From assembly GCA_001939145.1 (NCBI GenBank), contig LSRX01000484.1, positions 459,577 through 523,576 of the forward strand: a DNA stretch of 64,000 nt. Direction: 5' to 3'. Source of the DNA: Symbiodinium microadriaticum. Its lineage: Eukaryota; Sar; Dinophyceae; Suessiales; Symbiodiniaceae. The notes beneath the pieces were generated by a model. The model worked only from the letters and a program-made list of their open reading frames with translations, made no database searches and was not told the origin of the DNA. Shown piece after piece: positions 53,001-62,127 of the stretch. The stretch's first letter is position 1, and every line of letters starts with the position of its first letter. Position numbers and translations under genes: made by a program.

Positions 53001-55017
53001 GTGTGCTTGATGCGTAGCAGAGTTCTCTTCAATGGTCCACTAGGGAAAGTAACGTACACATCACCATATCACGATTACATATCGCAAGTATCTCTTCTGA
53101 CCGGCAACATCTTATTATCACCATCGCAATCAGGCGGAGGTCCGATTTTTTGGGATCGGATGAGAAAAGGCCGCAAATTCCCCAAACCTTCAGCTGCGAA
53201 ATCTACAATCGCTTTGGAACAACGGCTCCTGCGACGGGAGCTTCTACTGTAAGGTTTAGAAGGTTCAGGGTTCAAGAAAGGATCCATAGGGATCCAAGAC
53301 ACCATGTAAGCATACAGGGCCACATCACCCTTGTTGTGAGATCTTTACATTTCTGCGGTCTTCCGGGCCCCTGCTTAGCTTGTTTAGTCTTTGGAGCTTC
53401 TAAAGTCGTTGGGCTTCAGAGGTTTGTGCTTTCGGATCTAGCAGAATGAAGCTTGAGACAGTTGGTGGCAATCGCCGAATGTGTTTATTCCCTTTTCGTT
53501 TCATCAAACCCCAGATGCCAAACCCCTCCCCAAGAAAAACTGCCTGAAGGCAGGTTTCAGGGGTTTCAGGCAAGCAAAGCTCAAAAACAAAGACCTCGAT
53601 GATCATTGGTCTTGAGGTTGCCACCAAGTGGGAGGGCTTCGTCCGTCCCACCGCAGCCTGCTTTCTTTGGGACGTGTTTGGCTTAAGATGCTTTCAGGGT
53701 TAAAGGGGTGTTGTGTCTTGTCCTGGGGCTGGGAGCTTTTTGGTTCGCAGCCTTTCCCCAGCTTCACTCTTTGGGCTTTGGAGTCCGTTTGGGATACAGC
53801 CTGCGCCTCCCGGCCTTTCCAGGGAACGTGTATGACAGCCCAATCGAGTGGCATTGGCAACAAGCTAAAGATTCACAGAGTCATACAGTAATATCGTGCA
53901 AGATTGCAAATAACTTATAGAAAGCATGCAGTATGTGCATGTATGTACATATAAGTATTGACATATAGATATGCATATCTACGTGTATATAAATACACAT
54001 CTCTCTCTGTTGCGCGTAGGAACATACAGCTTGCAAAGACCTGATTGCCTCATGTTTGGGGCCGTCCTAGCAGAGTTCAAGAACTTGAACAGTGACTGCA
54101 CTGCGCATCAAGCATCTCGACGCGAAAGTGTTGCAACAAGTTGACCCCCAACACCCAAGGCCCTTCACCGGAGTGTACACGCAATCTGCCCTCGACAAGA
54201 TTCCATGACCCCGACCTTGCTTGTCTTTTCCTTGGCGTCGTGAAGCTTCTTGCTCAGGGCTGACGAAGGGGATGTAGAGCACTGGAGTTGAAAACCTTCG
54301 TGGTAGACACAAGCCTACCGAACGGACTGTTGGGCCAAAACGAAGCCCCTTCGAGCACTTAGGACATGTCCAACTCTCATCCCACTGGGGTGGACGTTGA
54401 GCTGCTGAGGAAAATTGGAGAGAGGCTTTGCAACTTGCCCGCGGTTTGAATCCAAGCCAAGGGTTCGAACCAGAAGCCATCAATAGGTTGTTGTTAGTGG
54501 CACGGCGTTTTCCGGGGCAAGGCCATGGCATGTGGGTTTTACAATGGTAGGGGATGCAGGGATTAAGGGTGGCAGCAGGCAGCTTCAACTGATACCCTCC
54601 ATATTCTGGGTCGACCCGATACAGCCACCGTATGCATCATCGTTACCATCATCCGCATCACCGGCAACATGAACAACTCACGCAGCCAAACGCAGCATCG
54701 CTTCCGTCAGCATAGGCCGAGGAATGACGGAGGTCCATGCTCCCCGAGCTCTTGGATGCACGTTAACCCGGACAGCTGTCAAGCGAAGTGCCCAGGCTAC
54801 ACTCCAGATGGCTTCAAGGCGCAATCACCTCTCTATCTGGAGCTAGCTTACAGCAGAATCACAGGTACTGAAAATATGATGCGGCGCGTGTATGGAAGCG
54901 TATTCGTATGTTTTCTATCCAACAAGTGCTGCTTCTGCATGTATCTAGAACATGCACAGAGGCAGAACAGAGTCGAACAGAGCAGACACACACAGAGACA
55001 CACACACGCACACGCAC

Positions 55018-55056
<39 letters not shown>

Positions 55057-55816
55057 CGCAGAGACACGCACACACATGCGGCTATGCTTGTGGGTGCTCG
55101 CGCGGACGGTCAGAATGGTTAGAAAATCGTGTCTTTGCATTTGGCGTGCATGTGTCGGCTTTTCGGACTAGGATTAGGTGAGCATGCATGCAGGCGCACG
55201 GGTTTGCACATAATGCGCATATGATTGTGTGTCTTCCATGCTGGCTAGCACAGCGTCCTAGTCGCTTCATTGTGCCATTAGTCATTAGTCTTAAGGCAAG
55301 CATCTGAGAGGGGAGCTCTGTACCTGCATGGGATGTGCGGAGGAGCAGCGACCCGGAGCAACATTCCCTAACATCCAAATCGTGAGCAACTGCGTATTGA
55401 AGTGTTTACAGTACAGGCAAAGCCTGGCTGTTCAACGCTGCTTTCTTCTGAATTACTTCTATTCGAGCCCCAAAGCCTCCAAAATTCGGAGGTTCACAAT
55501 GGCCTCAAGCGTCAGCTGAAGAAGAAGATGGAGGACTGCACCCCGCGGGTGGCATCTCTGCCTACAGAAAAACTCCAATGCTTGGTAGATTTCGAGCATT
55601 GGGCTTAACACACTGAATGGGAAGCTCGATCTAGACTATACTCTGCACATGTCTGAACAAAGGCACTCCAAAACCCTAAAGCCTAACAGTGCGCGCTTGG
55701 AGAGTCGAAAACCTGACGATGTGCCTGGAGGACTTGGAAGGAGGCGAGACAATCGATTGGGCCACGGCTGAGGCATTAGCCTTCGGCAGCCTCCTCCTGG
55801 AGGGCAACCATGTGCG
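39477..55816 (+). CDS. OGDH: 2-oxoglutarate dehydrogenase E1 component, multi-exon gene (partial)
   Basis: E1 of the mitochondrial 2-oxoglutarate dehydrogenase complex: thiamine-diphosphate-dependent decarboxylation of 2-oxoglutarate and transfer to the lipoyl E2. The hallmark motifs appear in order across separate exons: DLQKIDWIRQRVE, KRFGVDGGE, GMPHRGRLN, GDVKYHLG, NPSHLE, LGRARAKQH, HGDASFAGQG, GGTIHVIINNQ, VGFTTDP, VNGDDPVAV, ELAAEWRQ, VCYRRFGHNE, YTQPVLYKQI, KWEGFVRP and ETIDWATAEALAFGSLLLEG. The spacing from GDA to NNQ (thiamine-diphosphate/Mg site) equals that of bacterial SucA as I recall it. The first 22 exons (1,091 coding nt over 10.95 kb) join in frame without a stop. N-terminal exons, a few exons between 50.8 and 55.5 kb, and the C-terminal third (after NHVR) were not found, so the gene may extend, hide more microexons, or be truncated. 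The listed exons are homology-guided. Confidence 0.9.
39655..39880. repeat. (TA)n/(CATA)n/(ACAC)n microsatellite in an OGDH intron
   Basis: ACATAT, ACACAT and ACATACAT units; Thr/His/Ile-rich frames are repeat translations. Confidence 0.95.
40190..40254 (+). CDS. OGDH: OGDH exon 2
   Basis: VSLVGLSAEHTLKEILATLQ then S and the first two bases of Thr. GC donor at 40255. It corresponds to the L-x-EI-x-x-L-x-x-TYC segment of homologues. Confidence 0.85.
41301..41324 (+). CDS. OGDH: OGDH exon 3 (24-nt microexon)
   Basis: Completes Thr, encodes YSGSVGI and starts Glu (GA|GC). It supplies exactly the YCGSIGVE-like residues missing between exons 2 and 4, in matching phase. Confidence 0.85.
41621..41658. 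repeat. 19-bp direct repeat, two copies
   Basis: CAGGTTAGCGCGGGTGAAG twice in immediate succession inside an OGDH intron. Confidence 0.95.
41772..41880 (+). CDS. OGDH: OGDH exon 4
   Basis: YMHIGDLQKIDWIRQRVEDP then NFIPSDKNKLLKAMLA. The E1 family signature (YMHI...WIRQ) is clear. The 3' end is set at GCG|GC; one codon either way is possible. Confidence 0.9.
42046..42135. repeat. (GCT)n and (TA)n microsatellites in an OGDH intron
   Basis: About twelve GCT/GTT units, then a TA run. Confidence 0.9.
42614..42642 (+). CDS. OGDH: OGDH exon 5 (29-nt microexon)
   Basis: DTFEMFLNT plus the first two bases of Gln; GT donor. It matches the FEEFLxTK segment that must precede KRFG. Confidence 0.8.
42919..42971 (+). 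CDS. OGDH: OGDH exon 6
   Basis: YKTTKRFGVDGGEAAVA then one base of Gly; GT donor. It contains the KRFG(L/V)(E/D)G motif. Confidence 0.9.
43225..43247 (+). CDS. OGDH: OGDH exon 7 (23-nt microexon)
   Basis: Completes Gly, then VNAAIEK; GC donor. With it, the distance from GGE to MSECVIGMPHRGR equals that in homologues (17 residues). Confidence 0.75.
43361..43402. repeat. GCAGCAGCG repeat in an OGDH intron
   Basis: Nonamer GCAGCAGCG and variants, about four copies. Confidence 0.85.
43809..43868 (+). CDS. OGDH: OGDH exon 8 (GMPHRGR motif)
   Basis: AATLGMSECVIGMPHRGRLN, 20 codons, phase 0 at both ends; GC donor (AAT|GC). This is the family's most diagnostic motif. Confidence 0.95.
44155..44213 (+). 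CDS. OGDH: OGDH exon 9
   Basis: VLTNVVRKPLVQMFAEFKA then GA of Glu; GC donor. It continues RLN|VLTNVV exactly as in homologues. Confidence 0.9.
44708..44728. other. Assembly gap (21 n) in an OGDH intron
   Basis: Run of 21 n within the intron 44214-45199, embedded in a G-rich stretch. Confidence 1.
45200..45260 (+). CDS. OGDH: OGDH exon 10 (GDVKYHLG motif)
   Basis: Completes Glu, then SDEDDWLFAGDVKYHLGTSQ; GC donor (CAG|GC). Confidence 0.95.
45616..45660 (+). CDS. OGDH: OGDH exon 11
   Basis: VFSFEGGKTITATLE; AG|G acceptor, GC donor (GAG|GC). It fits the beta-strand segment that leads into ANPSHLE. Confidence 0.85.
45690..45835 (+). repeat. Interstitial TTTAGGG tract in an OGDH intron
   Basis: Many TTTAGGG and TTATAGGG variants. 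A reverse-orientation CCCTAAACCC block follows at 45955-45985, so the two together can fold back. Confidence 0.85.
46377..46497. repeat. Hairpin element family A, copy 3 (in an OGDH intron)
   Basis: Starts TACTTGGAGGTTCATGGGTA and ends with its exact reverse complement TACCCATGAACCTCCAAGTA, with longer imperfect inner arms (GGGGTTATAAGT). The best-preserved copy in the window. Confidence 0.9.
46955..47026. repeat. (TA)n-(GA)n-(GT)n microsatellite abutting an exon
   Basis: TA run 46955-46978, GA run 46983-47011, GT run 47012-47026. It ends eight bases before the acceptor of the next exon, so the usual upstream polypyrimidine tract is replaced by purine-rich repeat. Confidence 0.95.
47035..47058 (+). 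CDS. OGDH: OGDH exon 12 (24-nt microexon, NPSHLE)
   Basis: ANPSHLET, phase 0 at both ends; acceptor ttcag|GCA, GC donor. It contains the invariant NPSHLE motif. Confidence 0.95.
47488..47531 (+). CDS. OGDH: OGDH exon 13
   Basis: VNTVTLGRARAKQH then two bases of Ala; canonical GT donor. Confidence 0.9.
47882..47942 (+). CDS. OGDH: OGDH exon 14
   Basis: YYLGNTEESRTRVLPILFHG. Ends at GGC with a GA donor (GATGCT); the word GATGC occurs at both intron ends, so the cut could slide, but only GA-AG gives an AG acceptor in phase. Confidence 0.9.
48497..48556 (+). CDS. OGDH: OGDH exon 15 (thiamine-diphosphate motif, first half)
   Basis: DASFAGQGVVYETMQLAHVQ; with the preceding Gly it forms HGDASFAGQG, the metal/cofactor-binding GDA motif. 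GA donor (CAG|GAGAGG). Confidence 0.95.
49070..49114 (+). CDS. OGDH: OGDH exon 16 (thiamine-diphosphate motif, second half)
   Basis: EFDVGGTIHVIINNQ; the NNQ closes the cofactor motif. GT donor. Confidence 0.95.
49447..49504 (+). CDS. OGDH: OGDH exon 17
   Basis: VGFTTDPVDDRSTLYTSDL then one base of Gly; GC donor. Confidence 0.95.
49745..49773 (+). CDS. OGDH: OGDH exon 18 (29-nt microexon)
   Basis: Completes Gly, then KSFNLPILH; GT donor. It corresponds to the (G)K-x-x-x-APIFH segment. Confidence 0.85.
49875..49905 (+). CDS. OGDH: OGDH exon 19 (31 nt)
   Basis: VNGDDPVAVT then one base of Ser; GC donor (A|GC). Confidence 0.9.
49970..50016 (+). CDS. OGDH: OGDH exon 20
   Basis: Completes Ser, then AFELAAEWRQTWQTD; GC donor (GAT|GC). 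Confidence 0.9.
50219..50233 (+). CDS. OGDH: OGDH exon 21 (15-nt microexon)
   Basis: VIVDV only: five codons, phase 0 on both sides, acceptor cgag|GTC and donor GTT|GT. It is exactly the segment needed between QTD and VCYRRFGHNE. Confidence 0.8.
50385..50428 (+). CDS. OGDH: OGDH exon 22 (CYRRxGHNE motif)
   Basis: VCYRRFGHNETDAP then GA of Glu; GC donor. Highly conserved family motif. Confidence 0.95.
50763..50814 (+). CDS. OGDH: OGDH exon 23
   Basis: Completes Glu, then YTQPVLYKQINKHPRTE. The 3' boundary is uncertain (GAA|GC assumed). Confidence 0.9.
51936..51988 (+). CDS. OGDH: OGDH exon, tentative
   Basis: Reads IEVCTQSIWKEHEAAFK before a GC donor and resembles the helix with EAFxxSK in homologues. 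The acceptor is AG|T, unlike all others, so this assignment is weak. Confidence 0.4.
53617..53652 (+). CDS. OGDH: OGDH exon (KWEGF segment, 36 nt)
   Basis: VATKWEGFVRPT with acceptor cttgag|GTT and donor ACC|GC. It corresponds to the W(K/E)GF segment that precedes the TGV/TGL helix in homologues. Confidence 0.65.
54983..55078. repeat. (AC)n microsatellite
   Basis: ACACAC interrupted by GC and AGAG, about 95 bp. Confidence 0.95.
55492..55581 (+). CDS. OGDH: OGDH exon, tentative
   Basis: VHNGLKRQLKKKMEDC then TPRVASLPTEKLQC, resembling the TG-L-x(3)-L-x-x-(I/V)...LP segment. The spacing is three residues longer than expected and the 3' boundary is uncertain. Confidence 0.45.
55731..55816 (+). 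CDS. OGDH: OGDH exon (IDWATAEALAFGSLL)
   Basis: DLEGGETIDWATAEALAFGS then LLLEGNHV. Clear match to the start of the second (transketolase-pyrimidine) domain. Acceptor AG|GAC; the donor lies near CAT GTG CGC (GC). No following exon recognised. Confidence 0.9.
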
Positions 55817-57353
55817 CAACTTGTCCGACGTTCAGGGTTGAGGGTTTTGCCCTAAACCTTGGAGGCAAAAAAACAGAACCTACAAACCCCGAGGCCCCGA
55901 TGATAGCCACACGATGTGCTTTCGAACAAACCTTTTAAAACCGTCCAGTTGCGGGTATAGGCTAAAGCTAGGCTCACCCCAGGCATGAAGGGTCTTTGTG
56001 AGACTGGGCCAATCGTCAAAGAGAGCAAGAGTGAGCCGCTGGTCGATGTCTGTCCACGTTGCTTTCGCTCTTCGAGGTGAGCCAGCAGGGGTAGAAAGAA
56101 CGGCCACTGACATGGCGAATACTGCGAGTACTGATGTGTCTGATAGTCATAATGACGACATTACCTGCATTAGCAAGAAAGTACTTGGCCATTACCGGTA
56201 GCCCTACGACACCGTTTGACCCCGGTGCCACGATGTTTTCAAAGATTCAAGGCAGACCGGACACGGTTTCACAAATGTCTGCAAAATCCACGCCATCCGA
56301 AACACTTCGAAGACACATCCGGACAGCAACCCCACACCTTCAGCCCCGAAACCCTAAACCCCTCAAACTCCGAACTTCAAAAGCGCAGAGCACGTCGGTG
56401 GACGCCAGAGCCCACACCATGGCTTCCAAGTCTCATCGAGCCCGTCTAGATGGAAGGTGCCGGCTAGTCAGAAGGTTAAAGGTTTAGGGCTAGGGTTGCT
56501 ATACCGGGTACAACGGTGACTGTGAGGTTACTGTATTGTAAGTAGTACTGTATGGGCTTAGGGTTGAGATTCAGGGTTTCTTATATAGATTCAGGCTTGC
56601 AGGATTTACAGGTCAAAGCGCCAAGGAGTTACAGTTCATGGTTGGGGTTGTAGGTTTGGGTGGTTTCTTCTGCTGTTTTAGAGTATGAGTAATCATAACT
56701 CCCTATTGCCATGATGTCATGACTATGACAGGATGCCGGTAGTTTGTGTTCCCAGCAGGTGTAGTGCAAAGATACTGACAGTGATTCTCAGTGGTCTGCT
56801 TCCCTTTCTGTCATGACCCGGAAAGTGTGGTGTTGACTGGGTCGCTTGCCGAGACCCACACAGCTAGCACTATTCTTCTGCGTGCCTTTGTGCACGATGT
56901 GCCTTTCATGGTGTCGCAAAATCCGCACTGAAGCTTTAAAGCTTTAACACCAAGCCCTCAACCCAAACCTTTATGGTTTATTTAGTCCTTCTGACATATC
57001 CGTTCATATCCATCCGGCATATGCCAGTGGCCCTTAGCCTACTGCGAGTCACGTGGGTGCAGAGGCCCATAATTATAGGGATTGAATGAAGACCAGAGCC
57101 TCAGGCGTTGCTTCAGGCTGCGTCTTCTGTGAGAGGTGTGGGAGGAAGCCCCGACTTTCGAAAAAGAGCCGCTCCAGCCGAAAAGGCTCTTCCAAACTGT
57201 CATGTTCCACAGGCTAAGCGGTTAAAACGCACTCCAGGGCACAGAAACAAAGCGACAGAGAACCCTAAACCCTATAAACCCTAGACTCCCTAGACCCTAA
57301 ACCCTAAAACCCTAAACCCTAAACCGAGTATCCTTGTCCATGAGACCTCGGAG
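55817..57353. other. No supported exon
   Basis: The remaining OGDH exons should lie here or beyond but were not recognised. A minus-strand frame at 55880-56113 reads as a fairly normal protein (contains DDWPSLTKTLHAWGEPSF) without known homologue. CCCTAAA units occupy 57262-57325. Confidence 0.35.
57262..57325 (-). repeat. Interstitial CCCTAAA tract
   Basis: About eight CCCTAAA/CCCTATAAA/CCCTAGA units. Confidence 0.9.
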
Positions 57354-57451
57354 GTGCCGCCCAGCTGCTCCGCGAACCCAGGAAGTTCGCAACCCGCTGG
57401 GCGGAAAACCCGAAGGAGTTGACAGCACTTCTGAGTCCTGACTTCAAGTTG
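57354..57451 (+). CDS. Possible exon of an unrecognised gene
   Basis: AG|G acceptor (cggag then GTGCC), GT donor candidate at 57452. It reads AAQLLREPRKFATRWAENPK then ELTALLSPDFKL, a convincing helical peptide. No family assigned; the NP-x-x-L..LL..P-x-F pattern is only loosely like chaperone-associated STI1 motifs. It sits between the OGDH and PPR genes and belongs clearly to neither. Confidence 0.45.
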
Positions 57452-57788
57452 GTTTCCCTCTTTCTTTAGAGGGCTTCGGGGATTTTTGTCATGGGGGTGA
57501 CTCTTGCTTAAGGCCTGAGGCCGAGGCTTGGATATGCGGAACCGGACTCGCCCGGCCCCTTAGTACGTGTGGCCTTCTGGTTTCGTTTTTGAAGCTTTGC
57601 AGTTGGAGAGCCGGGTCACTAAACCCCCAAGCAAAATGAGAAGCAGCAAAGGAATCGGTTGGCAGATGGCGGAGGCAAGGAGCTGTGGCTTTGCCACCTG
57701 AGGGGACTCCCGGCCTAGATTCCTGAGGGCGCCCTTCAGAACCGCTCGGTGGCCACAGATTCGAACTCGATCCTGGAAGCATCAGAGG

Positions 57789-57793
57789 GAGAC

Positions 57794-57826
<33 letters not shown>

Positions 57827-57828
57827 AA
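57789..57828. repeat. (GA)n microsatellite
   Basis: AGAGAG run with one GC interruption. Confidence 0.95.
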
Positions 57829-58639
57829 CAAAAGGGCGAGATTTTACCATTTCTCGCCGCGAAGTTGTAGTGGCCACGATGACAATCCAAGCGAGCCTTA
57901 TTCGCCCTGCGGGGCCCTACGCCGGCAGGGCCCATAGCTTTGCATGCCCAGTTGCCTATCCCTACATTGACATAGCCAGCTCCGCGTCGGAGAACCCATG
58001 TACGGCCGGACGCTTGCTAGGCGACGTTTCCCAGGCGCTCCGCGAGCTGCGTCAGGCCGATGTGCCCTGACCGCAGAGCTCCGGGTTTTTGGCTCGTGGC
58101 TTTATAGGCCGAGTTCAAGCCTCGTAGAGCACAAGAAGAGATTGTTTATAGCCCCAGCCCACGCTGGCAAAGCAGGGGTTGCCAGCGGCGTTGCAAAACT
58201 CAATGGGCAGCTTGAGTAGCTTCCGTTTGCCGCTGCCAGCCCTTTGGTCTGCACAATGGCCTGCCGGTGGTACTTTCGGATGCTAAGGTGCCATTGAACG
58301 TCGTGCATGTCAACGTGGCCATCAAGGTTTTTGCCTCGGTTTGGACTCCGAGCGGGGAACCGGCTTTGCAAACATGCTCTAACAGAGACCTTGCCGATAT
58401 GTGAAACCAAGAGGAGAGCTTGCTATCGCGAAGCCTGAAGCCTTAAACAGCCCTTCAGTTTTTGAAGCCCATGTACATCCGAGATTTGATGAGCCGTCCT
58501 TGGGCAAGAGCAGAACTGTGTAAACCTGAAGCCATGAAACGCTGCTTTCCTCTCGAGTGAGTCTGCAGTAGTGCGTCATGCGGTTATAACCTGCATCGTA
58601 GGTTCGTCCTAGCCAGGCGGGAGGCACAAACAAAGTCCT

Positions 58640-58735
58640 CAAACCCTAAGCCCGGAAGCCTAAACCCTGAGCCCTAAGCCCTAAACACCCTAACCCCTAA
58701 ACCCCGTCCGAGTGTGAGTGCTGAAACCCCTAAAC
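58640..58735 (-). repeat. CCCTAAA tract plus one copy of the dispersed motif
   Basis: CCCTAAGCCC/CCTAAACCC units, then GTCCGAGTGTGAGTGCTGAA, then CCCTAAACCC again: the dispersed motif is embedded in telomere-like repeat. Confidence 0.8.
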
Positions 58736-58749
58736 CCTCCAAGTTCGAG

Positions 58750-58802
58750 GCTGCCAGGGGGAACTGGCGCCTGGCCTTGCAGGTGCTCGCGGAGGTGGCT
58801 GG
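58750..58802 (+). CDS. PPR gene exon a
   Basis: [17 protein letters not shown] then two bases of Gly; GT donor at 58803. Confidence 0.75.
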
Positions 58803-60721
58803 GTGGAGCCTCGGCGGATGTTTCTTTCGGGTTTTAGGGAACCGTGGGGCTTAGGGTCTATAGGGTTTAGGGTGTCTTTTTAAGGGGTGTTTAGCGCTCT
58901 TCTTTCAGGGTTTCAGACGGGTTTGATTGAAAGTTTCTGGGTATTTCCAGAAGTCATACAGGTGGTTTGTTAAGTTTCTTGTGCCGGCATCTGGGCAGCG
59001 ATGCGATAATCAGCCTTGCTCAGCTGGCTGTGTTGTCTTTGGGATCGCCGGACTACGTATTTCAGGAGGTTTCACAACCCAACTTGATCAACCCTACAAC
59101 CCTATCAGCCCACATACCATATACTTTATACGAATGCAGAGAAGCCTCGCATAACCTTAAGTCCCGGCATGGGCACGCCAGGAGAGTGGATCCGGATGTC
59201 ATTTCCTTCAACTCGGCGATCAGCGCTTGCCGCAAAGCTTGGCCAACCGCAATCTCACTGCTGGACACTGTGCTTTAGGCTTGATAGCCTCTTGCGTGCT
59301 TTTGTTGACTTATGTGGGTTTTTTTGGACCATCACCGGCAGCAGATGTGGCAGCATGGTTTGCAGCTCTCTGTGCTGTATATTGCAAGGTTTCGCGATCC
59401 TGCCGATATCGTCGGAATGCCGCACACAGAACAGAACATGTACTGCATCCATTGGACGACAACCCTTGGCAAGGAGAGTATGAGAGCGAACCGCGTGGTG
59501 GCGACGGACAGCTCCGCAATTCAGTTGTTTGGAACGGTCTTGGTCTAGTAATGCTATCGTTGGTATAAAGATAAGACTTTGGGCCGTTAGCAGCATGGCT
59601 ATAAGCAAGAACGCTTATTCACAGAAGTAGTGGTGCCGGAATACCACTGCATGCAACCGACCAACGCCCTACGTCCGTGCTCGCGAATGATGTGTCAGCG
59701 CTTTTCGGGTGCAGGTGGCGAACTATCGCGTTATGCATGCCTCCCATGCTGGATAGCTAGGAGGGCCCGTCCGCAGGAAGTCAGCTACAGCTCAGCCATC
59801 AACGCTTGCAGCGACGCCTGGGAAGTGGCAATAGAGCTGTTGAAGGCGATGGCGGAGGCATGTCCGGGTGCTAACGTCTCGGACCTGTCTGTATGTTTAG
59901 GTCTCGGATGCAGGTCGTCGTTCTCGGCAGCCCAGATGTGGGACATGGAGACTCAATGCTTCAGTCGGCCGGGCTGTAGGCGTTGTATCACTTGGAGTCT
60001 GGAATGTGAGCTTTTGAGTGGGTGACAGTAGTATAGCGAAAGCGACACATTAAGAACATCTTTGATTCCTTCAGCCCAAATCTCGCAAAGAAGCCAAGCC
60101 GGCATTGCTCATGCGGGCTTTGTGCTGCAACTCAGGCTACAGTAATTATAAGGATTCACAATCTGTACGGTCCATGCTGTGTACAAGTACGCCATGGTCC
60201 TAGAGTTAAGACAACATGGGGCCTTGCCACACATCCTGCACACAGTGAGCTCGGAACGAGACTGCAGAAGGGAACATGGCTGATCCCTGCCAAGGTCTAA
60301 AGAACCAGCTGTACCTGAAGCATACTGCCGCATATGTTACATGTGTATGTATATATGCATGTATGTATACATATATATATATATATATACATATATATAT
60401 ACATATATATATATATAGACAATATATACATACATATATACATATATACATATATACATATATACATATATATATATATATACATATATATATACATATA
60501 TATATATATAGACAATATTCATGCACACACACACACAGACACGGGAATGAATAGGTTACGTGCGTGGGGCTGCGCGATGTCTTTTTTTTTGATCTATGTC
60601 TGGAGAGGAAGCTTTGCAGCCCTACGTCGTCGCCTGCGGCGCGGCCATCAACGCCTGCGCCCGTGCCGGGCAGAGCCTCACTGCTAGGCAGATTTTGGAG
60701 GAGCTTCGGGCTCTGCACTAG
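58750..60721 (+). CDS. Pentatricopeptide-repeat (PPR) protein gene, at least four exons (partial)
   Basis: PPR proteins bind RNA through tandem degenerate repeats of about 35 residues and usually act in organelle transcript processing. Exons 58750-58802, 59182-59271, 59761-59857 and 60608-60721 join in consistent phase. Each acceptor is AG|G; donors are GT, GC and GC. The repeats are visible as [14 protein letters not shown] / [20 protein letters not shown], then [10 protein letters not shown] / [20 protein letters not shown], then [20 protein letters not shown] / [14 protein letters not shown]. The helix-A word (N/S)-(S/A)-AI-(S/N)-AC recurs three times. Two repeats are about two residues shorter than the standard (CRKAW and CSDAW where the dinoflagellate pattern, as I recall it, has a Gly-Gly-x-Trp turn). 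The frame ends at TAG 60719-60721, but a GC donor there could continue it. The 5' part was not found. Confidence 0.8.
59182..59271 (+). CDS. PPR gene exon b
   Basis: [20 protein letters not shown] then PTAISLLDT and two bases of Val; GC donor. Confidence 0.85.
59761..59857 (+). CDS. PPR gene exon c
   Basis: Completes Val, then [20 protein letters not shown] and [14 protein letters not shown] donor (GAG|GC). Confidence 0.85.
60355..60515. repeat. (TA)n/(CATA)n microsatellite with internal duplication
   Basis: A TA/CATA block ending in TATATAGACAATAT occurs twice about 93 bp apart, so the microsatellite has itself been tandemly duplicated. Confidence 0.85.
60608..60721 (+). CDS. PPR gene exon d (possibly terminal)
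   Basis: [20 protein letters not shown] then [17 protein letters not shown] and TAG. Acceptor agag|GAA. Confidence 0.8.
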   Translation, partial: EALQPYVVACGAAINACARAGQSLTARQILEELRALH

Positions 60722-60731
60722 CAGATAGACA

Positions 60732-60935
60732 GGTATGTATGTATGTACATACGTACGTACGTACGTACGTAGGTATGTAGGTATGTAGGTATGTAGGTAT
60801 GTAGGTATGTAGGTATGTATGTATGTATGTATGTATGTATGTATGTAGGCATGTAGGTATGTAGGTATGTAGGTATGTAGGTATGTATGTATGTATGTAT
60901 GTATGTATGTATGTATGTATGTGTGTATGTTTTAT
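60732..60935. repeat. (GTAT)n/(GTAG)n microsatellite
   Basis: GTAT, GTAC and GTAGGTAT units, directly after the last PPR exon. Confidence 0.95.
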
Positions 60936-61427
60936 GTACGCATTTATGTATGTATCAGAACAAGGATGTATCACAACGAGGACCTTAGGCACAGAATCCT
61001 ATGGGTCTTTGAGGCTACTGTGGGTGCGAAGCCGCTTTCGGGAGGTTCGAGGATTCCAAGGCGAAGGATTTGCTGTGATTTAGGGAATTGTGTGCATTTT
61101 TGCAGTTGTTAGGGGTTCAAGATTGTTTAACTATTTAGGGAGTGGGATGGACAGTTTATGAGAGTTCTTGGCCGAGAGGAGATGGAGATGAATCGGCTGC
61201 AGGCCGGGCGACCAGGATGGAGCGTCTGGTTTGGTTTGTCCCCCATGGGGGTTTCTATATAAAGCCAATAAACCTCGATCGGGCATATCGGGCATTTGTT
61301 AGGACTTCAGAGGTGAATCGGGGCTTTAGACTTTAGGGCGGGGGGCCTATCGGATTCAGACATGCCGCCTGATTCAGGAATGACCATTTCCATTTTCTAC
61401 CCATGCGCCCCCCCCTAGCACCCCAAC

Positions 61428-61598
61428 CATAACAACCTATACCTCAACCCTAAACCCATCCAAGACCCATAGGTAGAACCCTAGGAATAACTCACCTGAA
61501 GATCCAAAACCATAACAACCTATACCTCAACCCTAAACCCATCCAAGACCCATAGGTAGAACCCTAGGAATAACTCACCTGAAGATCCAAAACCACAA
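61428..61598. repeat. 83-bp tandem repeat
   Basis: Two full copies beginning CATAACAACCTATACCTCAA and the start of a third. Confidence 0.9.
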
Positions 61599-61600
61599 CA

Positions 61601-61840
61601 ACTTATACCTCAACCCTAACCTCACCAAAAGAACCATAGGAATACCCCTAGGATGGAACCACCATAAGACCCACACCAAGATCCACATAGAAAAATTTTC
61701 ACCCTAAACTCCACACACNAACTTATACCTCAACCCTAACCTCACCAAAAGAACCATAGGAATACCCCTAGGATGGAACCACCATAAGACCCACAACAAA
61801 ATCCCCCATAGAAAATTTTCACCCTAAACCCCACACACCA
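61601..61840. repeat. 120-bp tandem repeat
   Basis: Two copies beginning ACTTATACCTCAACCCTAAC, with minor differences near the ends. Confidence 0.9.
61719..61719. other. Single ambiguous base (n)
   Basis: One n at the boundary of the two 120-bp copies; the copy number may be an assembly artefact. Confidence 1.
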
Positions 61841-62127
61841 ATACTCCCATAGAAAAACCATATTCCCAACCCTAAATCCCTAATCCCTGAAAATGGAAAT
61901 GGTCATCTTAAATAATTTATCTATAATAGGATTTAGGTTTAGGGTTAAGGTTGTAACTATATTCAGACACCTGTAGAACTTCGTCGTAGCACCTGGCTAG
62001 GCATCTTCGCCGAAGTGTTTTGCTGGCTCAGGTCATCTACTTGTAAACGTGACAGTGGTCTTCTTAGAAGTCAGAATCATTCAGCTCTCAGACAAATGAC
62101 AACTTCGAGACTACATGGTTTAGTGAT

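Larger units (their letters stand above)
61380..61906. mobile_element. Inverted-repeat-bounded unit filled with minisatellite
   Basis: Perfect 18-bp inverted ends: ATGACCATTTCCATTTTC at 61380-61397 and its reverse complement at 61889-61906. The interior is C/A-rich and made of two tandem families: an 83-bp unit (starts near 61428, 61511 and 61594) and a 120-bp unit (starts near 61601 and 61721). Both contain AACCCTAAACCC-like telomere words. No coding capacity and no target duplication seen. It may be a non-autonomous element or foldback. The single n at 61719 sits at the junction of the two 120-bp copies. Confidence 0.65.
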